Below are positions 1-14,300 of a stretch of DNA of 64,000 bases, one piece after another (the first letter of the stretch is position 1; every line of letters starts with the position of its first letter). This stretch comes from Periplaneta americana. Taxonomy: Eukaryota > Arthropoda > Insecta > Blattodea > Blattidae. A program made the translations under genes and the position numbers. The stretch spans positions 13,290,300 to 13,354,299 of the forward strand of contig NC_091131.1 of NCBI RefSeq assembly GCF_040183065.1, given 5' to 3'. The notes under the pieces are model-generated. The model was not told where the DNA came from. It did not search any database and was given only the letters and a program-made list of their open reading frames with translations.

Positions 1-175
1 CTTACACATACACTCACCCTAGTACACGATATAACTCTCCACAGATACACATCATGTACAGTGTGGCTCGCCGAAGTGGTGTACAACTAGAAAATAGATT
101 ACAATCCAGCCATCTATCCACAATATTCGGAACCCGAATCACGTAAAGTGAAGTGAGTAGGCATTGGATACATAC

Positions 176-178
<3 letters not shown>

Positions 179-243
<65 letters not shown>
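179..243. repeat. (AAT)n microsatellite
   Basis: About 21 uninterrupted AAT units. It directly abuts the 3' end of a minus-strand family C LINE fragment, so it probably grew from that element's A-rich tail. Confidence 0.9.
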
Positions 244-245
<2 letters not shown>

Positions 246-352
246 CAGTTTATTGCTAGAACAAAGATACATATTGTTTTTTATATAATCACTCTAGCAC
301 CCCCAGAAAGAATAAGTTACGTACTCGTGCTCAGGGGGGCGTTCCACATAAT
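244..352 (-). mobile_element. Family C non-LTR retrotransposon, 3' end fragment
   Basis: Read on the minus strand, this matches the 3' untranslated ends at 9110-9227 and 58318-58417: a CCCCTGAGCACGAGT block, a short spacer, the complementary half of a hairpin, then GCAATAAA and the simple tail. No coding part remains. Confidence 0.6.
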
Positions 353-514
353 TTTAAGACATTTTATTAAATAACAGAATAAAAGTAAAAAAAAAAGAGG
401 AAAAAAAGAAAAACACAGTTTATCACAATAATTGAAACTTTAAATTTTCTGTCTCTGAACAGTATTTTTTAAAATAAGGAGCATTAGCAAATTTATGTTA
501 GAGAATTTAGCTAT

Positions 515-1150
515 TACCTATTGTAGCAAAAAAACCGAAAATACACTGAAACATAAGATCTCATAGGTACATTTTCTTGGTCAACTAATGATGCCATTGT
601 TTCCAAATTTTTACCAGATCTTACATATTGTCGTCGTTGAGTCAGAAGTCACTAAGTCCAAAATTTACGAAGTCCATTATTTTGGATATTCTAAGAAATA
701 ATGCGTATCTACATGGCAACAATTTCACATTTATGCCGATAAAATTAAGTAGGAGATGTAATCAGAAGAAAAAAATAGGTTAAGTTATGCCAAAACAAGT
801 TTTTAAAATTTGATTAAACTTTAAAATCGCTGTAACTCAAAACAACAACTTTGGACTTGGTGATTTCTGCCAGAACGACGACGATATTGCCTTGTGTTAG
901 TGAAACTCAGTTTTTATTTTTATAACTTGAAAATTAAGTCAGTTTCATAAGTTTATACCTACATGCTGTAAATTTTTTTTTCCAAACTCTAATTTTTTAA
1001 AATATCACAAAACCGACAGATCTTTCTCCAATTAAGTAAAAAGTGAATTTCTTATAGCTGTATCTGATAAAAATTTGGGAGCAATGACATCATTTGTACC
1101 TATGTGAGCTTATGTTCTAGTGTATTTTCGATTAATTGTAACAATTAAAC
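515..1150. repeat. Foldback (inverted-repeat) element
   Basis: The left arm (about 515-665) and right arm (about 845-1150) are imperfect inverted copies. For example, the arm around 540-575 pairs with 1098-1132 (ACCTATG, CTTATGTT and GTGTATTTTCG blocks on the right). No ORF. It looks like a decayed MITE; target-site duplications were not resolved. Confidence 0.55.
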
Positions 1151-1516
1151 AAATTATTTAGGACAGATGAATAATCTAAATTAAGTGAACTGTATATCAT
1201 TCAATTCAGCTTTCTTTCCAGATTCAGTGATAAAATTTATATATGACTATCATAAATATTGTGGTAAATATTGTAAAAAGTGTCAGTTCGTGTTTTTCCA
1301 TAATTTTTGTACGCGTTCACAGCCCGCTGCTCTTAACGCTAGTAGTTAAGTTTGTCCCAGTTTGGAGTATGGAACGTAATTCATTTTAGAGGAATATACT
1401 ATATAAGGTCTTCCCCAAATTTCTTGCCCCCCCACAAGCAAAATCTAAAATGACTCCCTGATATTTCTTGAACAGATTTTATATTGAACTTTAATGATTG
1501 CAACTGTTTTTCTCAG

Positions 1517-1810
1517 GCTTCCAGGTACAATTTCTTCAAAGGACTGCACTTCTGGCTGTTACTTTCGGCCTTCCCAGAGATGGACCCTCTGATGGAGGAC
1601 CTGGAGTTACTGGATCTGCCTCTAGACAGTCAGGTGATCGTGGCGGGATTCGAGACCGATCAGAGTCGGTTCCTGCTTCGAGAAGTGTACCGTCTGGGGA
1701 ACAACTCTCTCACGGTGACGCCTTCAAGTTATTGGGAAGTTGGGGATCCTTTACCTCCCGAGGCTCGAAGGGACAACTTCAACAACATGACCATGAATTC
1801 GGGCGTCATT
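1517..1810 (+). CDS. Ir75-like: Ir75-like gene 1, exon 3
   Basis: 294 nt, phase 0 at both ends, 98 codons. The acceptor is a TTTTTCTCAG tract and the donor is GTGAGT. It encodes the end of the amino-terminal region, running from [16 protein letters not shown] to [10 protein letters not shown]. It has the same length as gene 2 exon 3 (36803-37096) and differs from it at about 15 of 98 residues by eye. I start at the GCT after the AG rather than at an ATG because the upstream reading frame is intron sequence. Confidence 0.85.
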
Positions 1811-4800
1811 GTGAGTGGTACTGAGGGAGGCTAATTAGATTTAGAATTAAAGTAATAGTGATAATGAGTAATAGGATTAGGGACATGAATAGAGATGATA
1901 AAGACATTAAGATCTCTTCAAAATGACCTGTACTAGGACTATTTTGGGACTTAGGAATAAGTTAAAGTTGATCAGGTTCAGAATTGAAATGAAGTAAGTA
2001 ATACAAGTAGGACAAAGATATTATGATCTTGTCAAGACGACCAGAAGTAGGACTATTTTGGGACTTACTTAGGATTAAGTTTACGTTGATCAGGTATATA
2101 ATAGATGAGTAACAGCAGTAATGAGTAATACAAGTGGGATAAGTTTTGAAATTGGAATGTTTATGATAAATATATTAGGATTTTGACGAGATGGTCATTG
2201 TAGAATTATTTAGGATTAAGTTAAATTTGATCAGGCTTAGAATTAAAAGTAATAATGGTGATTGGAAGTAGAAGTATGTTAATATTTGTGATTGAAATAG
2301 ATATGGTAAAAATATTAGAATTTTGGTGAAAGTGATGAGTAGTAGTGCTATCCACAGATTGTGGATTAGGTTGAGATTGATAAAATGATATAGCTAGGAT
2401 TATAATGTGGTGGGTAATAGAATTAGGATAGAATATTTCTCTGACAAACGTGCAAAACCTCGTAAGTCCTGAGAACCAAAATTTTTAGGAATGGAATAAA
2501 TCTATTTTCTGTTAAATTTGTTTGACATATGAACAGAATCATGATACGTAAAATTATGTAAGATGATTGTGAGACAATTTTATTACCATACTTTTGCTTT
2601 CTGTCGTGCAAATTTAATACAGAACAGTTTTATTTCATTCCTGAAAATGTTGTTGTTGTTGTTTTCTAATGCCAGGCATTTGACAATAAAGTCATTTGAC
2701 CTCTTGCACTCCAATATTTTTCAAATATATTATCATGGTCAGCCACTAAAGCACAGATTTTGAGGTGTTCCGAATCCATTTCTTGGTTTGAGTTGCACAA
2801 TGGGCAGTTAGGGGACTGATATATTCCAATTCTATGCAGGTGTTTGGCCAAACAATCATGGCCTGTTGCCAATCTAAATGCAGCTACAGACGATTTTCGT
2901 GGTAAATCGGGAATTAACTGTGGATTTTGATGCAGAGAGTTCCATTTTTTCCCTTGAGATTGTGTTATCAAATTTTGTTTGTTGAAGTCTAAGTATGTAG
3001 ATTTAATAAATCTTTTCACAGAGTAATACATAGATTTAGTAACAGGTCTGTAAGTAGCAGTGCTGCCCTTCTTTGCTAAAGGATCCGCATTCTCGTTTCC
3101 GAGGATTCCACAATGGGGTGGTATCCATTCGAATACAATTCTTTTATTGAGTGATATTCCTGAAAATGTTGGTTTTCAGGTATTTCGAGATTTTGTACAG
3201 TACTTCCATCAACGATTTGAAACTGAAATATGTTAACGCTTTTAAGAACACAGTGTAGCTATTTCCAGACTTAGGATCAGGATAAGAGTCGTAATGAATT
3301 ATAATTGTAGAGGTGCTTAGGATCGGAATGAAGCTGAAGGTGAAGGATTAAGACAAGGCTGATGTCGCAGCTGATCGGCGACCCCTGGGAGGACTTCATG
3401 GACCTGCGGTATCGCCACATCAACACCATGAGCAAGTGTGGCTTCGCGCTCAGCCGCTACTTGGCCGAGATGCTCAACTTCCACATGCGCATTCTGTTCA
3501 CGGACTCCTGGGGGTTCCCCATGAACGGCACCAAGTGGTACTCCGGCCTCGTGGGGCTGCTGCAGCGCGGTGAAGTGGAGCTGGGGGCCAGCAATCTGAT
3601 CATCAAGCCGGCGCGCCTCGATGCCCTGGACTACGCCTGCGAGTCCTTCCCCTTCGTGCAAGTACAATATTGTATCTAAATCTTGTTCATGAGAGCTCTG
3701 AAACCTCTTCCCCCACTCTGTGGTCTTCCTTATCCGCTTCAGATGTAAAGTAGGATTCGCTATCTTCACTGGGACGTTTATATGACTTTTAAAACTTCTA
3801 CAGGGACATCATTTTATTTTTACTTGCATTTTTATTGTACCTGCATTTCTGAATGTACTTCACTCCCACCCCTTCACTAATGTCCTTGCTCCTGTCAGAC
3901 ACACAAACTTACGGCCGCTGTTGCATTCGAAGTCTTCGAGCACTGAAGTAAACACTGCAGTGTATAGTGTGTTTCATAAATATGATATCGTTTTCTATAG
4001 AAGAAAGAACCTATATTAATAATGTCGTACTAAAAATTATATTCAAGAAACGATAAATTCAATTTCAGAGAATATGCTTCAAAATGTTTTTAATAATATG
4101 CGTAAAGAATTGAAGCCTGCATTGTAATGAACGGCAACCATTTTCAGCAACTTGTTTAAAAATTCAGATTAGCTTATTTTGAATTGAGGTGGCTAGAAGC
4201 AAAGGAATGCTAGTGACATTTGTAATAACATGAGTTAAGTGCATCCAGTGTAAGCAAAAGTATCTACAATTTTAGTGGCAAAGGGATATTTTAATCGCAT
4301 CACACATTAAAATTTAAATAAAAATTTCACTGATTTTACGAGAGCTTAAATATTTAAACCCCATTTTCTCAAAAGTAACTTAAGTGCACTTACAGTCCTT
4401 TACTTATGAGCCCCTCAATTTAAATTCTCTCTCTATATTGTATGTTAACATCAATAATTAATATGCTAAATACAGTAGACATTACATAACGAACATAGCC
4501 GCCTGAAAAGTTGAGTTTTTGAAAAAAAATGTTACTACTCTACTGTATTTTGATAAATTCCGTAAAAGTGATGATCAAACTGAAAATCGTAATATCGTAT
4601 TTCCCTACAACATAAATGGATACACTACTTTTCTCTCCTCCTATACCTAGTAAAATGATTTGTTTACATATTGCACTAGTAACATGAAACTCCTGTAATG
4701 GAAGGGGGCAACAGTGTTTCCGAGTATAGCCAGGTTAATGTTAAAAATGTTGGTAAAAATAAAGTGATGTCCCTGTACAATTTTCATTAAAAAATTTATG

Positions 4801-6969
4801 AAGTTTAAACTACATAAGGATATATGCACGTGAACGATCACAAATATTATCAGAAAATGCAGGCTCTAAATTTTTAAACATTTTATAGCGAAACAAACTC
4901 ACAATTGGACAAAAATTACAAGGTACCACAACAAGATTTATTAGAACTTAAATATTTGATAATAGTACATTATGCAACGAGCCTATAAAGGTAGTAATTA
5001 AGACGCGAGCATGTTTATGAAACGAGCGCAAGCGAGTTTCATAATTTTCATACGAGCGTCTTAATTACCATTATAGGAAAGTTTCATACCACTTTTTATG
5101 CTCGACCATATTTCTAACTTGAAATTATTCATAAGTATTCATGTTATTCTTATCTGACTGAGGAGCGGAACTCACCTTGTGCAATACCTCGTGAATTGTG
5201 AGATGTGCGCAGACGCGAAAGTATTGATTTTTTCCGAGAAACAAATGTCGACATTGACCTTGATATAATCTAGAGAGTAAAATAAACATTAATCTTGATA
5301 TAACCTTGAAATTGAATTAGACATTGAAAAACGAGATGACAAATTGAATTTATTTGAATATTATTTACAATTAACGCTAATTGTTATAGTAACATAACTG
5401 ACTTTATTTCAAATATAGGTGATCTATTGTGCAATTGGTGAAATGAATTTGCAGGAATGTGCTTTGTGAAAGGCTGGAAGATGACGGTGAATTGATGTTA
5501 ATTTGTGTGTTGTTTTTTTCGACTGAGTTTAATATTGTATTTGAGATTTCAATTTTATTTTGGATCGATTCTTCAACATATCCTTCTGCGACAGTATTGG
5601 ATTTCCAGCCTCCGTGACGTTTCGCTAGTTGTCTTTCGATTGCATATCCGAGAATAATCGATACTTGCGCCTTCATATTGCTACAATGGTATTTTCTGAT
5701 TGGTGGAACACCTGAACTTTAATGAATAGGTATGCTTTAATGAGGTGCATTAAAGGGCTGCTACCAGGTGTATAATTACTACATTTCGGCATGGTCGAGC
5801 ATAAAAGTATAAAAAAGGTTACTAATAATATTTTATGCTCGATCATGCCAAAATGTAGTAATTATACACCTGGTAGCAGACCTTTAATGCATGTCATTAA
5901 AGTAAACCAACTCATTAAAGTACAGGTGTTCAGCCAATGCCAACTCAGCTTACAGGTGTTCAGCCAATGACAAGTCAGCTTTGTACCGTTATAAAAGCGC
6001 AAGTATCATTATTCTCGGATATGCGATCGAAAGAGAATTAGCGAAAAGTCACGGAGGCTGGAAATCCAATACTGTCGCAGAAGGTTATGTTCTGTTACTA
6101 TAATAATTAGCGTTAATTGTAAATAATAGTCAAATAAATTCAATTTGTCATCTCGTTTTTCAATGTCGAATTCAATAACCAAGGTTGTATCAAGTTTAAC
6201 GGGATTACATCAAGGTCAATGACATTATTGTTCCTCGGAAAAAATCAATACTTTCGCGTCTGCGCACATCTCACAATTCACGACCTAGAACAAGGTCACT
6301 TCCGATCTTGTCAGATACAAATAAAATGTATACATCTGAATAATTTCAAGTTAGAAATATGTTCGAGCATAAAAAGTCGCATGAAACTTGCCTATAATGG
6401 TAATTAAGACGCTCGTATGAAAATTATGAAACTCGCTTGCGCTCGTTTCATAAACAACCATACTTGCGTCTTAATTACTATCATTATAAGCTCGTTGCAT
6501 AATGTACTATTAAACTACATGAACATGCCTATAATACTATTATCTGTACTACATTTGGTGCCATTTTTTAAATTATATTTTTAGATACAGAGTGATTAAA
6601 AAGGTTGGTGCAAAAATAAAGCTGATTTATTCATAACTGAGCGAACTTTACGCTATAGATCTGTGACATTTATAACTTCCACAATTTTAGCCTATTAATC
6701 TGAAACTTTTACCGCATATTTCTTACAATGTGGACATGCAGTACACAGATTTTCACTTCGATATTCCAATTAGTTTACTTATACGGGGTGGACAAAATAA
6801 AACTGGTCCGCGAAAATATATATGAAATATATGAATTTATGTGTGAAACACTGACGTGGAAATTACCCTGACAATGCAGAAAACCGTGATTTCGATGCAT
6901 CTTCTGTGATGTTCATTAATAAAGGTCAGACTTAAACAGTCTTATAACAATAAATAAATAAATAAATAA

Positions 6970-7000
<31 letters not shown>

Positions 7001-10000
7001 CTGGCTTTTAAGGAACCTGGAGGTTCATTGCCGCCCTCACATAAGCCCGCCATTGGTCCCTATCCTGAGCAAGATTAATCCAGTCCCTACCATCATATCC
7101 TATATATACAATATAAATATAAATATAAATATTACAGATTTTTCCGGCCAGTTTTATTTTTCCCACCCTGTAGGTAATTTTTGTTCCATTTTTTTAAATA
7201 CTGAATTACTTTTTGAGAAAAAAGTATTACCTTTTTAGTTTTTAATTTTTCAATTTTTTATCACATTCTCAACACATGGTGATTTGGATACTTTCAGTAA
7301 CAGAAGAAAGCACATGTGTCAGTTTACTTCACACGCTTTTGTGGACTTCTGTGCAAAATTTCACTGAGATTAGAGAAAAACTGCATTTATTAGAGCATTT
7401 TGAAGTTACAAGATGTTGAAAATTGGAAAATCGATAAAACGAGTATCAGCATGTATATGATATATAGCCCACTATCGATATTCTTTCTTCCTACACAGGT
7501 CTACCACACACTTTTTTTCCCTACATAACAGCGCAAAATATGAACTGAATGAAAAGTAAAATTAGTTAGGATGAAGAACAAAGTCCGTCAGAATAACAGC
7601 TTAGTGTCAGTTTAAAGGACTGTTGTTCCACGCACTCGCTGGTCCCTTTAAATTCGTCCTGAGGGACTTTAAATTTACATAGGATCAGAATAAACACAGA
7701 TTTTGAAAACGGAAACATTATTTTTTTTTAGAACTAAAAACAAAATTTCCATTTTTTAATGGTTTTCTCCGATATTTTCATCGATCCATAGTTTTAACAC
7801 AACTGTATTACCATGAAAAGACTGTGCACTACAAAAGCTTGATTTGAGCCTCTTTGGTGACACGACAGATGTAGAGACGGTACTCCAGTTCTGTCCAGAC
7901 TCATACCAGCATGTACTCGGGTATTTATTCCACTGCTATGTGATGCATCGCTTCAGGTCGTTCAGATTCTGTGGCATGGGGGCGACACACGAAGTCCTTG
8001 GTATATCCCCACAGAAAGAAGTCCCGGGTTAAGTCTGGCGATCGTGGAGGCCAGAGTGACATTAGTTTGTTGTATTACAGAGGTAACTTCATGTTCATGA
8101 AGCCAGCGTTGTCGGAGGTGTCCATCATCTACACGCTGCCCTTCAGCACGACGGTGTGGTTCACATATGCTGCCGTTGTAACGATATTAACGGTGGCGCT
8201 AGTGTACTCGATGCGGGCGGAGCAGTCCATGATGCCTAACAGGAAATACATACCTGTGAGATGGAGCGACGCAGCTCTGGACTCCCTGGGCATTGTCTGC
8301 CAGCAAGGTGAACCTATTTCAACCAAACTTTCTGTCACTAAAATGAACTGTTAATTTATGTAACAAACCTCCTACATCTATATTAAGTATTAAATTACAT
8401 AATTCTGATTGTTGTCTTATACAGTGTAAATGTCCGCTTATTAAAGAGTCTCTGAAGTTAAGTATTTAGGCATAATTTTCGATAGTCATTTAAAATGGAA
8501 CCAACACATTAATTACCTTTGTAATAAATTACGTAAAATAATATATTATTTTGTTTTATTGAGGAATTACTTGCAAATAAGTTTATTACTCACAATATAT
8601 TTAACTTTATTTCAATCGGTAATTATGTATGGAATTATAGGATGGGGTAGCTCATTTAAATCCAATTTTAATCCATCTTATTTATTACACAAAAAAATAA
8701 TTAAAATATGTCTTCATAAACCTATTGATTTCCCATCCCAAAATTTGTTTCTAGACTTTAATGTACTTAACGTAAGACAAATTTATTATATTGTATTAAT
8801 AAAATTCATACATAAAAATCGAAATAGTTTTGAATTGTATTCTCATAGTTATGAAACAAAAGGTATGAATTCTTTAAGATTGTTTGAAACAAAATGCAAC
8901 ACTGTTACAGTATTTAATCATAGTAGTAATTTAGGCCCAAGAATATATAACAAATTTATATTTAAATATCCTAATGTTGTCAATTCTAATAGTTCTAGTA
9001 TTAAATTTAAAAAGTTATGTACGGATTTTATAAAAATTGAAAAATTGTAAATTTAAATTTATATACTATAATTGCAAATTGTATTGTATAATTATTAATT
9101 TCAATTCAGGAATCCGCCCCTGAGCACGAGTTCTACTCTTTCAGGGGCGAGCTAAAGTTTCTTTGTATATTTTGTATTTTATGTTTCAATTATTAGCAAA
9201 ATAATAAATAAATAAATAAATAAATTTGGATGAGTAAATAACGACTCCACTGTAGTTAGGTTAGGTTAGATTAGATTAGGTTTGGTTGGGTTAGATTAGA
9301 TTAGATTAGGTTTGGTTAGGTAAGGTTGTGTTAACATGAGAAAGTTTTCACACCATCTGGTCCGCTAACGGTTAACGCTATGTTGACGTCAGTACTGACG
9401 TATATGGTGACGTATGTTCACGTTAGTAAAACTTCGGAAAAGAATCGCAAGGGATCGGTACACGTGTTCTGTGTTTGGTTCTACATCAGCGGTGACCAAA
9501 GCTCGAACGGCAGTGATTACACGTGAGAGACAGTCTAAGAAGTAAGGAGACGGGAGAGGTACATGGCATGAAAGCTACAACCAGTGGTGGTTCGTGCACT
9601 GACATTGAGTTCTTCATCAACCCCGCGAATAAAATTCGTAAGCATTGCTGTATCAGTAATGTCACTACTGTTGTCTGGAACCAATTAAAATATATATACA
9701 AATTTCCTTGCTTTTTTAAATATTCGTCATGGACACAATGAGAAATTTCCTGAATTCTCTTCTGGATATTTAGTCGAGAAATGCGCAGTTTTCAAAATTA
9801 ATTAACAACTTTCATTGGACAAATTATTTCGGCCACCTTGATCATTACGCTTTTATAAAACTCTCCTCCTTAGGAAGGCTTAAGAGAACGAGCTGTTTCG
9901 TTGGCCACTAGATAGCTGCTTCCTTACATTTATTTAAGTCATCTTTCTCTTCATGACGATGATTTAAGGCTGATTTCAGTTCTTGGAGTTTACTATTATT

Positions 10001-11109
10001 ATTATTATTATTATTATTACTCCGTTAAGAGGGAAGTATATATGATATTCTTATTGAATTTGGTATTCCCAAGAAACTAGCTCGATTAATTAAAATGTGT
10101 CTCAGTGATACATACACCAGAGTCCGTATAGGTCAGTTTCTATCTCATGCTTTTCCAATTCACTGCGGGCTAAAGCAGGGAGATGCACTATCACCTTTAC
10201 TTTTTAACTTTGCTCTAGAATATGCCATTAGGAAAGTTCAGGATAACACGCAGGGTTTGGAATTGAACGGGTTACTTCAGCTTCTTGTCTATGCGGATGA
10301 CGTGAATATATTAGGAGAAAATCCACAAACGATTAGGGAAAACACGGGAATTTTACTGGAAGCAAGTAAAGAGATAGGTTTGGAAGTAAATCCCGAAAAG
10401 ACAAAATTTATGATTATGTCTCGTGACCAGAATATTGTACGAAATGGAAATATAAAAATTGGAGATTTATCCTTCGAAGAGGTGGAAAAATTCAAATATC
10501 TTGGAGCAACAGTAACAAATGTAAATGACACTCGGGAGGAAATTAAACGCAAAATAAATATAGGAAATGCGTGTTATTATTCGGTTGAGAAGCTTTTATC
10601 ATCCAGTCTGCTGTCAAAAAATCTGAAAGTTAGAATTTATAAAACAGTTATATTACCGGTTCTTCTGTATGGTTGTGAAACTTGGACTCTCACTCTGAGA
10701 GAGGAACATAGGTTCAGGGTGTTTGAGAATAAGGTGCTTAGGAAAATATTTGGGGCTAAGCGGGATGAAGTTACAGGAGAATGGAGAAAGTTACACAACG
10801 TAGAACTGCACGCATTGTATTCTTCACCTGACATAATTAGGAACATTAAATCCAGACGTTTGAGATGGGCAGGGCATGTAGCACGAATGGGCGAATCCAG
10901 AAATGCATATAGAGAGTTAGTTGGGAGACCGGAGGGAAAAAGACCTTTAGGGAGGCCAAGACGTGGGTGGGAGGATAATATTAAAATGGATTTGAGGGAG
11001 GTGGGATATGATGATAGAGACTGGATTAATATTGCACAGGATAGGGACCAATGGCGGGCTTATGTGAGGGCGGCAATGAACCTTCGGGGTCCTTGAAAGC
11101 CCTTTGTAA

Positions 11110-11153
<44 letters not shown>

Positions 11154-11303
11154 ATAACTAGTATATAACTCATAATAGTCATCAAAAGATTAAAAAAGAA
11201 ATTAAAATGGAGATATGGGTTAGTAATTATTTTATCATTGAAGGGAAGATGTAGGCTTATATATTGATGACGTATATAAGAATTATGGTAAGACTTTCTG
11301 ATA

Positions 11304-11367
<64 letters not shown>

Positions 11368-14300
11368 TTCCTGTTATGCCTGTGTATTCAGGGTAATGCC
11401 CTGTAATGTCGCTTCTATATACTACTACTAATTGAACCATTGAGAAAGCAACATATTACATTTTCTCCGACAGAACAGCGAATAAATTCCTCTTCCCATC
11501 CTGTACGAAACCTTCTGTTCCTGCTAGAGACAGAGGGTTTGTAGAGCGACATGGTACCGACACTGCTTACCTTCAGTACGTGAGCGAGACAGAGAACAAT
11601 GTACAGGAAACTCCTCTTACTAGTATGAATGTCTTTGATTACACGATTTAATCACGATACCCAGTTTGGTCACCGCTGCTCTACATGCATATGTGAGCAA
11701 ACATTCTAGAAAATGAACTCCAATAAGAGTGACGATTGCTCTAAATTGATAGATGAACATCTGATTTCCCTCCTCAGGCTATACGCCCAATATACTGAAA
11801 ATGGTGAAGAAAAAAGAATGCAGAGATATGATTCATTTTGTAGTTAAATCTAATTATAGGAGTGATTTTCCTTTATATTACCATGAACAGTTAGATTTGT
11901 TTGTTTTAGTTTCATTATGAGATGAATATAGTCAGTTTCACTTAAACTGGAAGTTATGTACCTTTATACTTTTAAAAAGCTTACGAATGCTTTAATTTGT
12001 AGAAACAATCATGTTATGCATGCTAAAACGAATTCAAAGTTAAGGTTTTTAATCTGATTGTTTATAGCAATATGTTTTGAAGGGAAATATTTGCGTAATT
12101 TTATTCATGACTATAATTTCCCTAATCTGCTAAGACTACAACAAGAATATGTTTTGTTTAAACATTTAGTATCATCAGTAACTAATGGAATTTAAATGAG
12201 AAATTGTGAATTTAAGTATTTCCAAATATTTTTTCTTACATTTAAACGCATTGTATTCGTTTACATATCATTACAAAGGGTCCACGGAAAGAACATGCCA
12301 AGTCACTTTTCTTACTTTTACAGGAGAGCATTTCTTAACTTTAATACACTGATTAGACGTCATTAGTTTACGTCAAATTTAGTTTAAGTTACCATGTTAT
12401 ATCGCAGGCATTTTGCTATTTTGATTTTCTAGAAAGACAGTTCACTTTATGGGCTAGCATATGGGACCAGAAAGCAAGTAAAAACAAAAAGTAAAATATT
12501 ACCATGGCAACTAAAACTTAGTCAAAAAACAAGGTACAACAAAAATGTAAGGAAAAAGTGTTTGATGTCGCTGTAATGCACGTACTCGCATGTTGCAGGC
12601 GCTTCTCAGAGCCCAGTGAACCCCTCTTCGAGGATCGTATTCATCTTTCTGCTGCTCTTGTCCGTGTTTCTGCTGACGTCATACTCGGCCATCATCGTGT
12701 CGCTGCTGCAGACTACGAGTAACGCCATCAACACCATCCCGGAGCTCATGGACAGCGGGTTCACGCTGAGCATGCGCAATATATCCTATAGCACTGCCTT
12801 CGTTAATGTAAGTTGACAACATTATAGCGCTTTCAGAATAAGAAGGCATATGGCCTAAGCCAATTGAGTGCTAGCAGCAGTGCGACGTTGTCACACGGTG
12901 CACGAGACGTGGAAGGTAGAGACAACAGATAAGGGCAGAAATATCGGTTGCAGCTCATTGCAGCGAGCGGGTGGGTCGAGATCTGTTCCTTCATTATGTG
13001 TAATATTTAAATATAATTACTGTTACTGAAGTAATATTCATCTCAATCGTTATTACTTCTTCGCTTCATAGATCAGTAGATTTTAGAGGCACTAACTTTC
13101 GAAATAAAGTGACAGATATGTACAAATTTACTATGCTAATTTCAGACAAAGAATGTCTTAATTAAAAAAAAAAAAAAGAATGCTGCATATTGTATTGCAC
13201 TATCTGACATGTTGAAATACTCTCCTGAAAAAATTGAGGGCGAGAATATTTATCCTTATGTTCAGACTTCCTTGTACAGCAATGTTGAATTTATTATTGT
13301 TTATTTCTCCAGAGGAAAGATGAGATAAAGTTTGTTTGTAGGGGCAGCCTACGAATCTAGCGATATTAAAACGTAAACTTACTGTATCTGTAGATACGTA
13401 ATTTAGTATTGATATTGAAGTTGAAAAGTATTTTATTTTTCCTCTGCTAAATGAAGCCTATTTAATTTAATTTAATTCTCAAGCTTATACCTACCTACGG
13501 GTCCAGGGTTCTATATTCCCGTTACGAATCTGGTTATAATGCAACGTAAGCATAATATGTGATCATACATAATTCAGTATTCATACTGAAACTGTAGATT
13601 ATTTTATTTTTCTCTGTTAAAATAAGTCTATCTAATTTAATTTTATTCTCTAACTTTTACGTATCTAGAGGTTCTGGGTTCTATAGTCTGGCTAAGAATC
13701 CGACTATAAGAATATAAGCATATCTGTAGGCCTAATTCAGTACTCATATTGAAATTGAAGATTACTTTCTTTTACTTTGTTAAATAAAGCCTATCTAAAA
13801 TTTCATTTAATCCTCAAGCTTATACCTACCTAGAGGTCCAGAGTTCTATGTTCTATCACTCTGGCGTGGGCAGTATAAGCCTACGAGTGAAGGTAGTTAT
13901 ATATAAGTGAATATGAAAATCGTAACCCAATAATATCGTTAATATATTGAAGGTAAATTTGTATATTAAAAAAAGGTATATAATGTAATATATTATATAC
14001 AACGCAAAGTTTTTAAAATAGAAACTGAGTTTTGGAATTATAAAATCTCCTCGTTTCTAGCATTCCTGTAGTTGTTTATTTTTTTAGTAGGTTATTTTAC
14101 GACGCTTTATCAACATCTTAGGTTATTTAGCGTTTCAATTAGATGGTGATAATGCCGGTGAAATGAGTCCGGGGTTCAGCACCGAAAGTTACCCAGAATT
14201 TGCTCATATTGGGTTGAGGGAAAACCCCGGAAAAACCTGAACCAGGTAACTTGCCCCGACCGGAAATCGAACCCGCCTGGTTTCGCGGCCAGACTGTTGT

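Larger units (their letters stand above)
1..1516. other. Intron 2 sequence of Ir75-like gene 1 (partial)
   Basis: No exon is visible. I looked for a counterpart of gene 2 exon 2 and found none, so exons 1 and 2 of gene 1 should lie left of the window. The stretch holds an (AAT)n microsatellite, a LINE 3' end and a foldback repeat, listed separately. The last ~60 nt before the exon are clearly similar to the end of gene 2 intron 2 (36740-36802). Confidence 0.6.
6784..7170. mobile_element. TA-flanked inverted-repeat element (mariner-like ends)
   Basis: Ends GGGGTGGACAAAATAAAACT (left) and the inverse AGTTTTATTTTTCCCACCC (right) form ~32-bp imperfect inverted repeats flanked by TA. The interior holds a microsatellite and a family A LINE scrap. 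No transposase was recognised. Confidence 0.6.

Noticed and set aside
1-1516. Search for exon 2 of gene 1
   Set aside because: No sequence resembling the exon 2 protein (LELMKYLTARHVKLNVIDHY) or a GC/GT donor in frame was found; it is probably outside the window.
3317-3769. 150-codon minus-strand frame opposite exon 4 of gene 1
   Set aside because: Antisense shadow of the GC-rich exon. The + frame matches the Ir75 family and gene 2.
7844-8032. Plus-strand frame of 62 codons before exon 5 of gene 1
   Set aside because: Antisense of the mariner transposase fossil.
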